Shown: positions 32,855 to 44,030, counted from the stretch's first letter. The stretch is 64,000 nt of DNA from Gordius sp. MW1 (GCA_964036665.1 OZ038531.1:9424168-9488167); one strand, 5' to 3'. Made by a program: numbers and translations. The notes: generated by a model from the letters alone, not told the origin.

Positions 32855-34145
32855 TTGGGTTGAGTAGAAAGTTCGGTAGGGTGCAACACATGTTGCATTA
32901 TTTTATCGATTTTTTGCTTCTGATTAATTATATATTCATTAAGTAGAACTCTTTCCCCTCTACAAAACTGTGCCAATCGTGATTTTAAGAAATTTAGTTT
33001 TTTTTAACTTTCGCGACGTCAAAATGGAGTATCCAAACGGTAAAAATCAACATCTTCGACACCTGCTATTCTCCGCTTTTCATCGTGGTCAAAACGCTGC
33101 TGAAACAGTCCGAGACATTTGTAAAGTATACGGAGAAGATGTCAAAGTTGAGTCTACAGCACAAAAATGGTTCGCAAAGTTCAAAAATGGCGATTTTGAC
33201 ATGGCTGTCAAGCCCCGTAGCGGAAGACCCTTGGAATTCGACGAAGAGTGTCTCAGAGCACTTTTGAAGGAGGACGGTCGCCAAGCAAGTCGTGAATTGG
33301 CGGAAATAATGAAGTTTGATCAGAAAACCATCCTAAATCATCTTCATTCGATGGGATTTGCCGAAAAATTGGGATCTTGGATCCCTCAAGATTTTATGAA
33401 AGCCACAAAGAAAATCGCCCTTAAATTGCTTCTCAACATCTCGCCCGTCATCGAGCAACTCGCGGTCATAAACATCGCTTTTTGTACCGAATCGTCACGG
33501 GAAATGAGAAATGGTGTTTGTACGTAAATTTGAAGCAAAGAAAGGAGTGGGTGGTTCCTAGAGCTACTCCAAAGCCGAGAGTCAAGCCTGACCGCCATCC
33601 AAAAAAGACCATGATCTGCGTTTGGTGGGACTGGGAGGGCATTCTGCACTGGGAAATTCTGGAAAGGAATACCACGGTCAACAAGGAGCTCTATATATCC
33701 CAGCTACACCGCGTGAATGAGGCTATTCGACTCAAAAGACCCCATCGACAAGGCCAGACCATACTCCTTCACGACAACGCAAGGCCCCATGTTGCTCAAG
33801 TCGTATAAGCCGCACTCAAAGAGCTCGAATGGGAGGTCCTTCAGCATCCACCATATTCTCCGGACCTTGCATTGACGCATTACCATCTTTTCCGCTCTCT
33901 CTCGAACCATATGAGGGGCGTTACCTTGGACAATGTAGAGGGCCTTAAAAACTGGCTCAACAACTTCTTCGATACCAGACCGGTCGATTTTTGGCGTAAT
34001 GGCATCGAAAAATTGGTCAAAAGGTGGGAGGAGGTCGTAAACAGCAACGGCGAACATATTATTGAATAAGTTATTGTTATAACAATAAATAATCGTTAAA
34101 TAAAAGACTTTGATAAAAACCCTACGAACTTTTTCCTCAACCTAA
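32855..34145 (+). mobile_element. mariner transposon with TA target duplication
   Basis: TA flanks both sides (32853-32854, 34146-34147). The TIRs, TTGGGTTGAGTAGAAAGTTC and TTAGGTTGAGGAAAAAGTTC read inward, match with few differences and are followed by GGTAGGGT/GTAGGGT. The length of 1291 bp is standard for mariner. The transposase frame runs 33025-34069. Confidence 0.95.
33025..34069 (+). pseudogene. mariner transposase, frameshifted and missing catalytic residues
   Basis: 33024-33425 encodes the paired-type HTH region (LRHLLFSAFHRGQNAAETVR, QKWFAKFKNGDFDMAVKPRS GRP hinge). The frame shifts around 33430, and continues at 33482-33808: RIVTGNEKWCLYVNL, TMICVWWDWEGILHWEIL, LLHDNARPHVA; then after a stop near 33806, AALKELEWEVLQHPPYSPDL and HYHLFRSLSNHMRG to 34069. 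Mariner enzymes use a DD34D triad. Here the first Asp (usual TGDEKW) is Asn and the third (usual P-S/T-D-Y-H-L-F) is His, only the HDNARPH Asp remains. It is dead by both frame and active site. The usual length of about 345 residues is preserved. Confidence 0.93.
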
Positions 34146-34185
34146 TATTATAATTATAAAATTATATATATATTGATATACTAGA

Positions 34186-34638
34186 TTGGGTCACAATATC
34201 CCCATAGCTTCTATAGAATCGCCAAGCAAGGAGCTTAAACGTAATTATGGAATTTATATCACTATTGGCGACGGTAACTGTTTTTACCGTTGCATAAGCA
34301 AAGCAATATATGACACAGAGGATAATTATCCTTTTATTCGCTATTATATTTATAATTATTTTCTATCCGCTGATCCACCCGAAGTGGTGACAGCCTTGGT
34401 ACGCCCTCTTACCTTACCACAATATATGACTGTCGAAGAGTTATATATTTTAGGTAAGTGGTCGACCCACATAGATATTTTATTATTTTCCTATGCATTT
34501 CATATTCCTGTACATGTATTTTCCGTGGAATTTAAACAATGGATTTCATACCCCCTTATTTATTCAAAAGATAGTCACGCGATTTATATTCATCACAATA
34601 TAAATCACTATAATTATATATTTGATAGTTGTTTATAA
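34186..34638 (+). CDS. OTU-domain cysteine protease part of Ginger-like copy 4
   Basis: 150 uninterrupted codons. The segment ITIGDGNCFYRCISKAIYD carries the OTU catalytic D-G-N-C pattern (Asp and nucleophile Cys), and the end DSHAIYIHHNINHYNYIF carries the H-(x)-N-H-(Y/F) region that supplies the catalytic His. OTU enzymes cleave ubiquitin or ubiquitin-like conjugates. Length matches a compact viral/transposon OTU domain (~130-150 residues). In its element it should be the C-terminal domain or exon of a longer protein, after the GPY/F part; the start Met here is probably not the native one. It is the best-kept reading frame of all five copies. Whether it is still expressed cannot be told. 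Confidence 0.7.
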   Translation: MGHNIPIASIESPSKELKRNYGIYITIGDGNCFYRCISKAIYDTEDNYPFIRYYIYNYFLSADPPEVVTALVRPLTLPQYMTVEELYILGKWSTHIDILLFSYAFHIPVHVFSVEFKQWISYPLIYSKDSHAIYIHHNINHYNYIFDSCL

Positions 34639-34640
34639 AA

Positions 34641-35555
34641 TATTTTTAATTGTTACAATTGTTATATACTGTTTTTACTTTATTGTTACAATTGTTTTAT
34701 ATATAATGTTTTTACTTTATAATTACTTTAAATATATTATTCTTATTTCAATGTCTAATTGATATTTGACAAAACATGGTTTTAATACGCCTTTTTCCAA
34801 TAAAGATGATATGTAATGGCCAAAAATATATATTTATTAAAATAATATCAATATCATTATTTTATGTTATAACAGCTTTATCAGATGCAAAATAATTTAT
34901 TTATATATTGGATCACTTATAAAAAAATTAAAACCAAATATATGACACCTAAGATCATCAGGGATTATAACTTTAATATAAAATTTGATGATTTATGATA
35001 ATAACTTAAATTATATAAAAAACAAAATATATTAAAAAAATACAAAATTAAAACAAAAAATTTATATTATGTCAAACCTTTATTAAAAAATCTTGTATAA
35101 CAAATCACAATTTTTGATTGACATTTATGCAAGCCTTTGATAATCTTTTTTGCAATTATAGTGCAGAAATACATGATTGACGTGTTTGATTGACTTACGC
35201 GATATCAAACGATACGCGAATTGAACATTACAACGGCGTTCAAAAAGATAGACATGCCAATCAAAAAATTTTGCTGCAATTTTTTTGTTTAATTCCTATA
35301 AGCTGACACAAGCGTTAATCTCTTTTATATAAGCTATTGTGATTCATAAATATTTTATCGTGTTTGACAAAAGTTTATTTTTTCTTATAATTATTGTAGT
35401 TTATTAATTATTTAAAGTAAATTTTAGATAAAGTTTATATCTAATTAAAAAATTTTGTAATATTTTTTTTTATTTCATTAACACAGCTATAAGAGTTTAA
35501 GTGTAAAACAATATAAAGAACTATCGTAATATAATCAAAATTAAATTTATGTTGT
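34641..35555. other. spacer between tail-to-tail Ginger-like copies 4 and 5
   Basis: 34745-34925 matches 28130-28320 (copy 3 3' flank). 35085-35330 matches 22865-23110 between copies 1 and 2. No gene. Confidence 0.65.
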
Positions 35556-37080
35556 ATATAAATTCCATAATTATCTCGAGAAACATAATGAGGGTAAGAA
35601 GCCCCTTTTTATATTGCAGAGTATATACAAGAATTGGAATATGAAATGCATTTTAAATGGTAAAAAGTCAATATGTGCAGACCAAGTATTTACATTATAT
35701 AATTTATGATAAATAATATATCACGATAATGTCACTGGTTAAATTAAAGCCTCCATCTCTAGAGGTGAAGGAGCTAATAAAAAACAATCGAAAATATATG
35801 TGCGAATTAAAATAATGGTGATCCTCATTATCATAAATTGCCTTGCTTAAGCAACGGTAAAAACAATTACGGTCGCCAATGACTTTAAAAACCCCATAAT
35901 TGGGTTCTAATTTTTTGGGAAGTTTGATGGTTTATTAGGCATGTATATCCAGTCTATAAAATAATTATTAATTATTCGCCATTATATATTATACCTACAG
36001 CCCATTCTTTATAGGAAAAAACTGGGGAAATAAAGGAGAGTTTAGATTCCACTATAGACTCACAAATAACGTCTATAAGATAGCAATCAATAAATATCCT
36101 GTTTCATTTATTTCTAGTACCATGATTATGCGTCGGCTTAGAGATTTCCACTATATATTCCACATTTTCATAAAATTTATAACAATATTTAATATAAAAA
36201 TCTAATATAAATCCGTTATAAGTTGTAAAAATTAATCTAGCAACCAGTTGATTCAACCGAGAACTAGACTAGTTAGACTCTTGGCAGATCTTAAATTATT
36301 TCACTATAAATTATTAATAATATTATACCCTCATCCATAATTTGCTTGAACAATTTTAAATTGCCTCCGTGGAACTTTTTCTCAAAGACCAAACCTGATT
36401 TATTTGACACTGAATAGGTATTGCCTATATAATTTTATGTATTTTATCGATAGAAATATCAAACCCTTGAAACTGTCTACTATATTGTAGGGAACCAAGA
36501 ACGAGACGCGGTTTTATCACCTTACCTATCGGCCGTTTTAGAATTGTACGCAAGTAAAAAGTCTCCACATAAGGCATAACCGATTTTGTGCCTTTTTTCG
36601 TAGGTTTCTTTTTAAAAACCTTGAGCACTCAAGATATTCTGGCTTTCATAGGCATAGGCTTGGCGAGCATTTTTTCTATGGCGTCAATATCGACTTAACA
36701 TCACAGTCTGAAAACCTCCTCCTGCTATGCCAATAACTCAAGTCGGTTTTAAAAATATGCCTGTCTAAAATATAATAAAATAGATTATTGGTCCAATTAT
36801 AAGTTGCTTTACACCTATTAAACATCAAGAAGTATCCCGTCATTTTTGTTGATGTTTGTTGTGCCTTATTTAAAGCCCATGTTATGCCTCGCAAGGTAGA
36901 CTCTCAATTTTCCCCAATACTTTTTTAAGGCAATTCAATATAGTTCTATTGATTGGCTCAGGCAAACCATTGGCGTGAGGATGTCAGGCTGTGGTTACCC
37001 AATGATGACCTGATAATTTGTTTATTTACTTGGTGACGGAATTTACAAATCCCTACCTTGACCATTAATTACAGCCTAAA
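35556..37080 (-). mobile_element. Ginger1-like fossil, copy 5
   Basis: Minus strand: integrase end 37070-36676 (ITWALNKAQQTSTKMTGYFL), GPY/F region 36628-36425 (TFYLRTILKRPIGKV, VLGSLQYSRQFQGF), OTU N-terminal part near 35930-35850 and C-terminal part near 35620-35560. It pairs tail to tail with copy 4 just as copy 2 pairs with copy 1. Broken in several places. Confidence 0.72.
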
Positions 37081-37099
37081 AATAATGATTTAAAATTAT

Positions 37100-37600
37100 A
37101 TTCTACCCCTAATTTTGGACACAAATTAAAATCATGCAGAGGGATAATCTGTTTCTGGTGTACCCAAGGATGTTTCCAGCTAGGGAAAGCATTCGCTTAC
37201 TTGGATTGACAAGGTTAATTTGGCCAAAAAATTCCTATGCATTTCATTTAGTCTTAAAATTCACGGCCAATTTAACTTCCACCACTCTGACACGGTGTTT
37301 GACATCACAAAAGCGGACATCTTTTTTCATAGTCCGTTAATTCATAGATATTAGTCTTTGAAAAGTTAATTTTACTACATTTACCTAAATATTTAGGGTT
37401 AACAAATGTGGCTTCATAGATCATTCCAAATAGAGATTTATAATCGTTAGAATTATCTTTTTCCACCACAATTTTACAAGATATATGTGATAAAATTAAT
37501 CGTATAAACTGAGCACAATTTTCTACAATTGAATAAACTTTTACTTTATTATACATGAAGTTTTGATGAAGGATAACACGAGTTGTTTTCAACACCAAGT
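37100..37600 (-). pseudogene. hAT transposase C-terminal remnant
   Basis: Minus strand 37220-37140 reads NPSKRMLSLAGNILGYTRNR, the hAT dimerisation motif (S-x-R-x-x-S-x-A-G-N-I-x-x-x-x-R-N-R-L). Upstream on the same strand an open stretch of 97 codons (37598-37305: VENCAQFIRLILSHISCKIV) may be an earlier part of the same enzyme but has no motif I recognise. Broken. Confidence 0.6.
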
Positions 37601-38039
37601 TCCATGAAGCCGCAATATAAATCTTAGAACTTAGTCGTATATTTTAAACATTTGAACGCATAGCAATGCACGCATCCTTAAATATAATCTAGTTTGTTTC
37701 TAATTTTAATATCAATTTTTTGACACAAATTTTTGATAGAAATCAGAGCCATCCCTATAGAACTCTTAATTCTGATCCTATAAGTTATATTATAAAATGG
37801 CATGAAAATTTTGTTTTCGTCACGATGCTAAGTTCGATAAACAAAAGAAATTTTAGAAAGACTTCAAAAACTCCTTCAACTTAAAACTTGGTTAGCATTA
37901 AGAAAATAAAACTTTTATTGCTTTTAAGTGTCCAAAAAATAAAAAATTGACAACTAAGGACACATTTATATAACAAAGAGCTTTAAATTATAATAAATAG
38001 AAAAATTTATATTGCCATTCTATAATTTTATAAATATTA

Positions 38040-38890
38040 TATGATCGGAAAATAAAACTTATATTGGGATGGCCTTAATTTATATGAAAAATATGGCACA
38101 AAAGCTTGACTCCAAAGTGAATTATGACATAGTCAAGGATGCCTGCACGGCCATGCGCACCAAATATAAGAAGTATATGACAAAGTTTCAGACTTTAACT
38201 AATATACGGCAGCATATTTGGATCCTAGGGTGAAAAAGCACTTAATGCCCTCCTCCGTTAATACTTCATGAATTATAATGATGTAAAAATAAATTATTTT
38301 TTAGAAAATTATACACGAATTATACAGTTGCATGCACCGTTTATATCAGACACAGAGTTGTTAAACGCACTTCAAAATCAGGCACTCGCACCCGCATATA
38401 AAATTTGATTGCACTACTACGAAACAAAATATAGAGTAATGTTCAATGCATAACCTTTATTTTGTCTAATGCAAAAAACTAATGAATTTATTATAATTAT
38501 AAAAATAATCGATATCCAATAAACACTTTTACATATGAGGAGCAAGATGACTCCACAGAATATAATATGGCTATTTTAAACGGATTGCTAAGTTATATAT
38601 ATTTGTTAATCTAATCTATAATTTTTAATCCAATTTAGTGAAACTATTTCATCAAGGGTCAATCTTGATGAATGGGAGGATTATGAAAAGGAGGCACCCA
38701 TTATGACAAACACGATTTTAGAATGGTGGAAAATTCATGGGGCGCGATATTCCGGACTGAACTAAATGACTGGCTCAGCCAACCACCTCTATTCCTTCCG
38801 AACGAATATTATTTATTGCCGGGAACATATTAAGGGATAGCAGAAATAGACTAGCCCCTACAACGCTTAAATAAAATATATGCCTTAAAT
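38040..38890 (+). pseudogene. hAT transposase remnant
   Basis: 38210-38260 reads AAYLDPRVKKHLMPSSVN, the L-D-P-R-x-K segment of hAT enzymes. 38670-38760 reads DEWEDYEKEAPIMTNTILEW followed by WKIHGARYSGL, the W-W-K region, and 38800-38875 gives AGNIL-like and SRNRLAPTTLK, the dimerisation end, in shifted frames. The order is right for one hAT transposase; it is broken in several places. TIRs were not found. Confidence 0.7.
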
Positions 38891-39049
38891 CATGGGGATA
38901 TACTAATATTATATATGGTAGCCAGTCAAAAACTTGATCCTAATCTTTAAAATTTGTATTAAAAACATGTCAATAAAAGTAATATCCAAAATTTGGCTGT
39001 TATTTTTATGATAAATTTGTATGTAAAAAATATTTTTAAATATAAGGGC

Positions 39050-39370
39050 TTATCTTTATAAGCGATGGAGAAAAAGGGAATACTACATAGATGCGTATAA
39101 AAACGCGCGTCAATTTATTGATGAATATTTGCGCATCACTCCAATGGCGATTAAGACGATGCAAAATTGCGAGTAAGTTGTAAATTCGTACTAACAAGTG
39201 GATTTAATTGCAAAGAACTAACAAAAAGCTTGGCAAATAGTTTTTTCAAATGCAATTTGCCAGGCCCCTAATAATATATAATTATTACAATTTTGATTTG
39301 GAATAATGTAAATCCAAATGAAAACTCTTCGGGATAGCTGTTGGAGAGAGAAACATTAGATTAAATGTGC
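39050..39370 (+). pseudogene. eroded MADF-domain remnant
   Basis: KAWQIV, CQAP and CKSK...KLFGIA-like pieces at 39220-39350 line up with the better preserved MADF gene at 43509-43716, including the spacing around its intron. It is a broken third copy of the Harbinger-associated MADF gene. Confidence 0.5.
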
Positions 39371-39639
39371 AAAGTCAGGCTGAGAGGCCTCAAAGTATAA
39401 ATGACAAATTTTAATAATTTTCTCTTCTTCTTTATCAAATTAAAATGAACAATTTAAAAGGTTTACTTATTAAATAATCAATTTTAATTTAAACATTAAA
39501 AATATTATTAAAATTTAATAAAAATGTCGCTACTATATATTTTGAACTTTGGACAAAGTTTTTTGCTTTTGTTAAATTGTTGGTCCCTTATTAAATATTA
39601 GCAAAAAAATAGACAAATTTGTGACGAAAATCACCAAAT

Positions 39640-40690
39640 TATAAAAAAAGTGCAGGGTAAATTGCAAGAGTGGCGAAAACACATACAAAGTAAGAAATGG
39701 GAAGCAAATTGCATGCAAAGTAAGGAGAAGGGAAAAACGTCGTTAGTGTGAATACCTGTGTTTGGAGGCGCTGTGATCCCGCTTGTTTATCGAGCGCGGT
39801 CACTGTCGTTTCTTGCATCTTGGCGATCTTTTCGACCAGATTTTCCATTACGTGTTCAGTAGTCTACCACGTTGCGCGTGTGAAGCAGGTGGCGAGGTCA
39901 TTGTCTTTTCTGGAGTTAGTAAGAAAGAACTTGGGCTGCCTTGATTTTGAGACCTAGATATAGGCATTCAAAAATTAATAATAAACATTATGCTTTAGGC
40001 TAAACACACAAAAATTTTGCGTAAGGTAGGGACAGTAATGGATGGGAGAGGGGTGAGTGCAAGAGGGCTTTGCGAGGGGAAAAACAAGCGAATAACGCCT
40101 GAGGGGCAGAGATCCGTGCTACGGGATACGCAAGGGCTGAATCTGCCGGACACACATCCGCCCACCGCCTCCGCAAGCAAGCCCACCACACCGCTACTGT
40201 CCGAATCGGAACAATGAATACCCTTAATTCAAGCACCTAAAGTGGTCTTCGGCTGCACCAAAGCGACAACCTCTTCCAAGCCCACAGGAAAACTCGATAT
40301 CAGCACCTCTAGGTTACGGCCACAGGGACTAATGTCCCCGTTCACAAAGAACGGTCACACTCAATGTGCAAAAAGCGGCGTTTAACATTAGCCGCTCATC
40401 AGGGCCAACCAAAGTCTTTCCATACTACCTAAAAGTAAACGCTATTCTTAAAGTTCGCCGGCCTTCTTTAACAAAATGGTCATGGCCAAAATCGTATCTC
40501 CCACAACCTCCCTTGCCAACGTTTTTCATCGCTAAGCCTAACAAGGATGCTAGGGTGATCCCTGACCTATCGATAGCGTCCAAAAACTTCAAACCAAAGC
40601 CGATGAAACTAGCCAACATTAAATTTACCTCTCTCTCCTACAAGTGTGCGGGAGGAGAGTCGAGATGTTCAAAGTTAATAAAAATGTTAT
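39640..40690. mobile_element. possible retroelement fragment (unclassified fossil)
   Basis: 40366-40690 (+) contains PTFFIAKPNKDARVIPDLSI, which resembles the start of a reverse transcriptase of DIRS or LTR type. 40005-40220 is GC-richer, Pro/Thr-rich in translation. 39848-39770 (-) encodes MENLVEKIAKMQETTVTALD, a short coiled-coil-like piece. Base composition differs from the flanks. Fossil and broken; classification is uncertain. Confidence 0.35.
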
Positions 40691-40869
40691 AAAATAAATT
40701 ACAAAGGTACATTATTCTTTAAAATATTTAAAATTGGTAGGACATTAATTTTAAAAACAAATTCATTAGCCTGACTTAGAGCCTTATAATTAATTGTAAA
40801 AAGTATCAAGAAAGGCTTTATTGGATCCATGGTAAGTTCATCCTATTAATTTGGTCTGTTAAAATTGAA

Positions 40870-41075
40870 CTCATAAATGCTATTTATAATTAGCTGAGCC
40901 AGACTTTGCATGTTTTATTTTATTGATTTATCCTCTAAAATGTCACTAAGAATTTTCCACTTAGATTTACATTGATCCAGTGTTAAAATAATGTTTTGCT
41001 ATTTGTTACCTACCAAGTTGCATTCTAAGGAAACTACCTATCAAACTTCGCTTACTTCAAAATTATTCTTATGTA
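40870..41075 (-). pseudogene. MADF-domain remnant (Harbinger partner gene)
   Basis: Minus strand 41055-40930: VVSLECNL, then after a short intron-like gap LDQCKSKWKILSDILEDK. This matches VAADCNLPG and DQCKFKWKTLRDSFRREK of the copy at 43509-43716, in the opposite orientation. Broken. Confidence 0.6.
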
Positions 41076-41214
41076 GGTCTACTTCGTCATCCCAAATAAT
41101 TTTTTAAGCTTTCACACTTAAGCATAAAATATTTTTGTTTGTTCTTCTCTAATTAAATTTACACACAAGAATGAACTGAAACCACTCAAAACTTTGTATG
41201 TTGATACAGCAAAA

Positions 41215-41310
41215 ATTAAAAAATGGCATGACGCTCGTATTAAGAGGCAGGTAAGTTTTAATATGCATTCGCTTTTTGCGTCTCGATGCAAAGGTGTCTT
41301 TTAAGCTCCG
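41215..41310 (-). repeat. inverted copy of the TGCGTCTTAATACG repeat family
   Basis: Reverse complement reads AAAAAGCGAATGCATATTAA and CTCTTAATACGAGCGTCATG, matching 25440-25510. Confidence 0.6.
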
Positions 41311-41419
41311 TCTTAGTAGGCAATTCAGCTTCAACCCCGCCAGTTATTTGTATACAAATAGGCTATTCACGTTTCATGGATTCAACTACAATATTAATCC
41401 TTTTATTGAGGATGCAAAA

Positions 41420-42625
41420 TTGCCTTCTATTATATCTTAACTGATAATGAAGAGAATATAAATCATTCAAATGATAAAGTTGTATGGATATGTCCAGCTG
41501 AAAGGTTGATGGTAACTTTACGGTATCAATTTAGATATTTGATAATAGGGGAATGTTTTAGGCAATTGGCCTTTTCATTCAGAATATCAAGAAGTGTTTT
41601 AGCTTATATTGTAGATGAATTACTCAAGCAATTATAAAAAATTATTGAAGATTCATAAACCTATACACAATCATGAAAATTGGACAAAAAGTAGGCATTC
41701 TTCAAATTAAAATAAATTATTCTTTAAATAGCACTGATGATACATGGCACTTTCCTAATTGCTGGGGGCAATAGTGGAAAACACATAAGAATTATCAAAC
41801 CAGCAAGGTAGTCGGTATTATAGTTATAAGGGATACAGTCAAAACCGTTTAATTGCAAAGATTTGGGCCTAAAAAAAAATCGCGATTAACCGATATTTCA
41901 CGATTAAACGATGGAAATAAGAGTATATGTACATTATATAAAATTTTAATTTCTTACGCTTCGCAATAAAACGATATTTTATATAATTATCTGGTTGATT
42001 TAAGGACTCGAAAATGTTTGTGAATATCCGATATTGTACTATTAAGCGATTTGTCAATAAACGATGTTTTTGTTAATATTATCGTTTAAAAAAACAAAAT
42101 AGCGGTTAACTTCGCGATTAAAAGATTTACGCGATAATCCGATTTGCGACTAAGAAGTTTCGACTGTACCATCTATTGATGGCTGTCTCGGATGCCAAAT
42201 ATAAATTCACTTATATTGATGTAGGAGCCCTAGGACGTCAAAGTGACGGAGGGGTTCGGAAACAGAGTTTTCTCTATAGGAGGATACAAGGAGATAGAAC
42301 CTTTTTACCCCCTGACACTTTCTTAAATGATAGTCATATAAAAGCTCCATTGGCGTTCCTAGCTAATGAGGCTTTCCAGCTTTCTGATTTTGTTTTAAAA
42401 CCTTATCCAAGTTCTCCACTCAATGAAGAAAAAAGTATGTTGGACAAAAGATTAGCAAGGGCCAGGAATTCTGCTGAGTGTACCTTTGGAATTATGGCTA
42501 AAAAGTTTGTGATCCTCGATAGTCCTATAAAGACTAAGCCAAAAAAGGTTGAAAAGATAATCCAGACTATTCGTATTTTGCATAATATAATTAAAATTGC
42601 TCCTAGATGGCACTTATTGGAGTAA
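41420..42625 (+). pseudogene. Harbinger/PIF transposase, split by a pogo-type MITE
   Basis: 41490-41640 encodes the N-terminal side (PAERLMVTLRYQFRYLIIGE, LAFSFRISRSVLAYIVDELL); 41745-41830 the region of the first catalytic Asp (WHFPNCWG, then a Y-Y-S-Y-K-G-type segment). After the MITE at 41836-42166, 42176-42625 is open: LMAVSDAKYKFTYIDVGALG (second Asp), RQSDGGV, FLANEAFQLSDFVLKPYP, and RARNSAECTFGIMAKKFVIL with the final Glu/helix of DDE_Tnp_4. Harbingers encode this enzyme plus a MADF or Myb-like DNA-binding partner; MADF remnants flank it on both sides. The upstream half is eroded, the last 149 codons are clean. Probably one of a mirrored pair with the fragment at 42660-43130. Confidence 0.88.
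41836..42166. mobile_element. pogo/Tigger-type MITE with TA target duplication
   Basis: Begins CAGTCAAAACCGTTTAATTG and ends with the mirror CTAAGAAGTTTCGACTG; TA on both sides (41834-41835, 42167-42168). CAGTCGAAAC-type ends with TA duplication are typical of pogo-like elements. The 331-bp interior repeats CGATTAA(A)CGAT words and has no gene. It cuts the Harbinger transposase just before LMAVSDAKYKF. Confidence 0.9.
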
Positions 42626-42659
42626 GCTTTTAAGTCAACTGCGGTATTACAAAAGGGGT

Positions 42660-43130
42660 TATTAGTTTTAAAATACTATCATCTTGTATTATTTTATACA
42701 GTGAACACTGCTCTATACCCCTTCATCCCTTTGACATCCTAGGGCACCCACATAAAATAAATAAACTTATATTTAGCATCTAAGACACCCATTAACACAA
42801 TTGAGTGGTATCCTTTATAGCTATAATATCTACTTCCAGCTTTCGCTGGTTTCATAATTTTTGTAAGTTTCACATCTATTGCCCCTAAGCAATTGGAAAG
42901 TTCGATCTCTCATTAAAAATAATTTGATGTCTTAAATAACTGGAAAATAATATTAACTCTTATCCATTCAGTATAACTGGGTTTGGAATGTGTAAGGGCA
43001 TCCAAATTTTGATTATGGCTGATACAACTTGATCAATAATATAAGTAAGAGCACTTCTAGGCTTAGAGGGTATATTCTTGATCATATATTATTGAGATAC
43101 CTTAAAGTTAACAACACCTTTCTACTGGAG
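42660..43130 (-). pseudogene. second Harbinger transposase fragment, inverted
   Basis: Minus strand: about 43075-43000 IPSKPRSALTYIIDQVVSAI, then 42900-42740 LGAIDVKLTKIMKPAKAGSR (first Asp, A-I-D) and YHSIVLMGVLDAKYKFIYF (second Asp). It stops where the + strand copy ends, so two Harbinger transposase genes lie tail to tail. Broken. Confidence 0.8.
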
Positions 43131-43147
43131 ATATATTCTCCAACTTA

Positions 43148-43450
43148 GGGTGCGTCTTAAAATGCGATTTTGCAGCGATGCAAAAAAACGAATACATTTT
43201 AAAATATAGCTGCGTCTTAATACGCGATTCACTACATTTTTGAAGCTTTGTTGCCTGCTTCGGTTCAATTGCGATACACTAGATGGAAAGTTTTGAGTAA
43301 GGGTGCGTCTTAAAATACGATTTTGCATAGATGCAAAAAAACGAATACATGTTAAAATATAGTTCTGTCTTAATACGCGCTTCACTGCATTTTTTTTATC
43401 TTTGCTGCTTCATTTCAATTGCAATACATCAGATGCAAAATATAGAGTAA
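43148..43450. repeat. tandem repeat, 153-bp unit, two copies
   Basis: GGGTGCGTCTTAAAATRCGA starts at 43148 and at 43301. Each unit holds GATGCAAAAAAACGAATACA and TGTCTTAATACGCG. Related single copies lie at 25410-25520 and 41215-41310. The 87-codon minus ORF here reflects the repeat. Confidence 0.8.
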
Positions 43451-43718
43451 GTTGTCATAATGTAATAAACAATAAAGAGATTTAATTAGACAAGAACAAA
43501 CAAAAGGTTTTATTAGAAGCGTAGAAGCGCAAATAATTATTTGGGATGATGCCCAAGAACTTCACATGAACAAAATAGAAGTTGCAAAAGCCTGGAGAGT
43601 AGTGGCGGCTGATTGCAACTTGCCAGGTATAAATAACAATAAATATTATAATTTTAATAGTGGATCAATGTAAATTCAAATGGAAAACACTAAGAGATAG
43701 TTTTAGGAGAGAAAAATA

Positions 43719-44030
43719 CATGGGCGCACGCAGGTTTTGAATTAGGGGGGGGGGGCCGGTTAAAAAAAAAGGTCTCGACATTTTCCTGAGAGCAAAAAAA
43801 AAAGGTCCCGACTACCCAAATCCAAAAATTTTCCCGAGAGCAAAAAAAAAGGTCTCGACTATCCAAATCCAAAAAATTTCCTGAGAGCAAAAAAAAAGGT
43901 CTCGACTATCCAAATCCAAAAATTTTCCTGAGAGCAAACGCAACTCCCCTAATTAGGCAGTGGGGGCAGCCAGACCCCTGCCCCCCGGCAAAGGGGGGGG
44001 GCAGCCACCTCCCCCCTGCGTACGCCCATG
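43719..44030. mobile_element. hAT-type MITE with perfect 8-bp target duplication
   Basis: GAAAAATA lies at 43711-43718 and 44031-44038. Ends: CATGGGCGCACGCAGG and its mirror CCTGCGTACGCCCATG. Inside are tandem units of about 46 bp with AAAAAAAAGGTCTCGACTAT and TTTCCTGAGAGC, and G/C homopolymer runs. No gene. Confidence 0.93.

Larger units (their letters stand above)
30923..34640 (+). mobile_element. Ginger1-like fossil, copy 4, most complete; interrupted by a mariner
   Basis: 30923-31180 is an open N-terminal segment (MEEYGFAQIMDYMKNGTIPE); 31190-31260 the zinc-binding part; 31400-31620 the first half of the integrase core (PWRLVGMDLCNMPPN, LEVIDYFTKHVARALKSH); 31655-31850 the second half (GREFVNSLTQEIYTMAGVHQ, ITTAYHPQANGLVERMNRT); 32150-32265 an eroded GPY/F region; 34186-34638 an intact-looking OTU domain. 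The frame begins at the N-terminal segment with no upstream gag, protease or RT, as in Ginger1. The mariner sits between GPY/F and OTU. Broken in several places outside the OTU part. Confidence 0.8.

Noticed and set aside
33066-34057. Minus-strand ORFs of 72-117 codons
   Set aside because: Shadows of the mariner transposase.
18186-37080. LTR retrotransposon origin for the integrase fragments
   Set aside because: No LTRs, gag or RT seen in five copies; the OTU domain and the frame start fit Ginger1 better. Not fully excluded.
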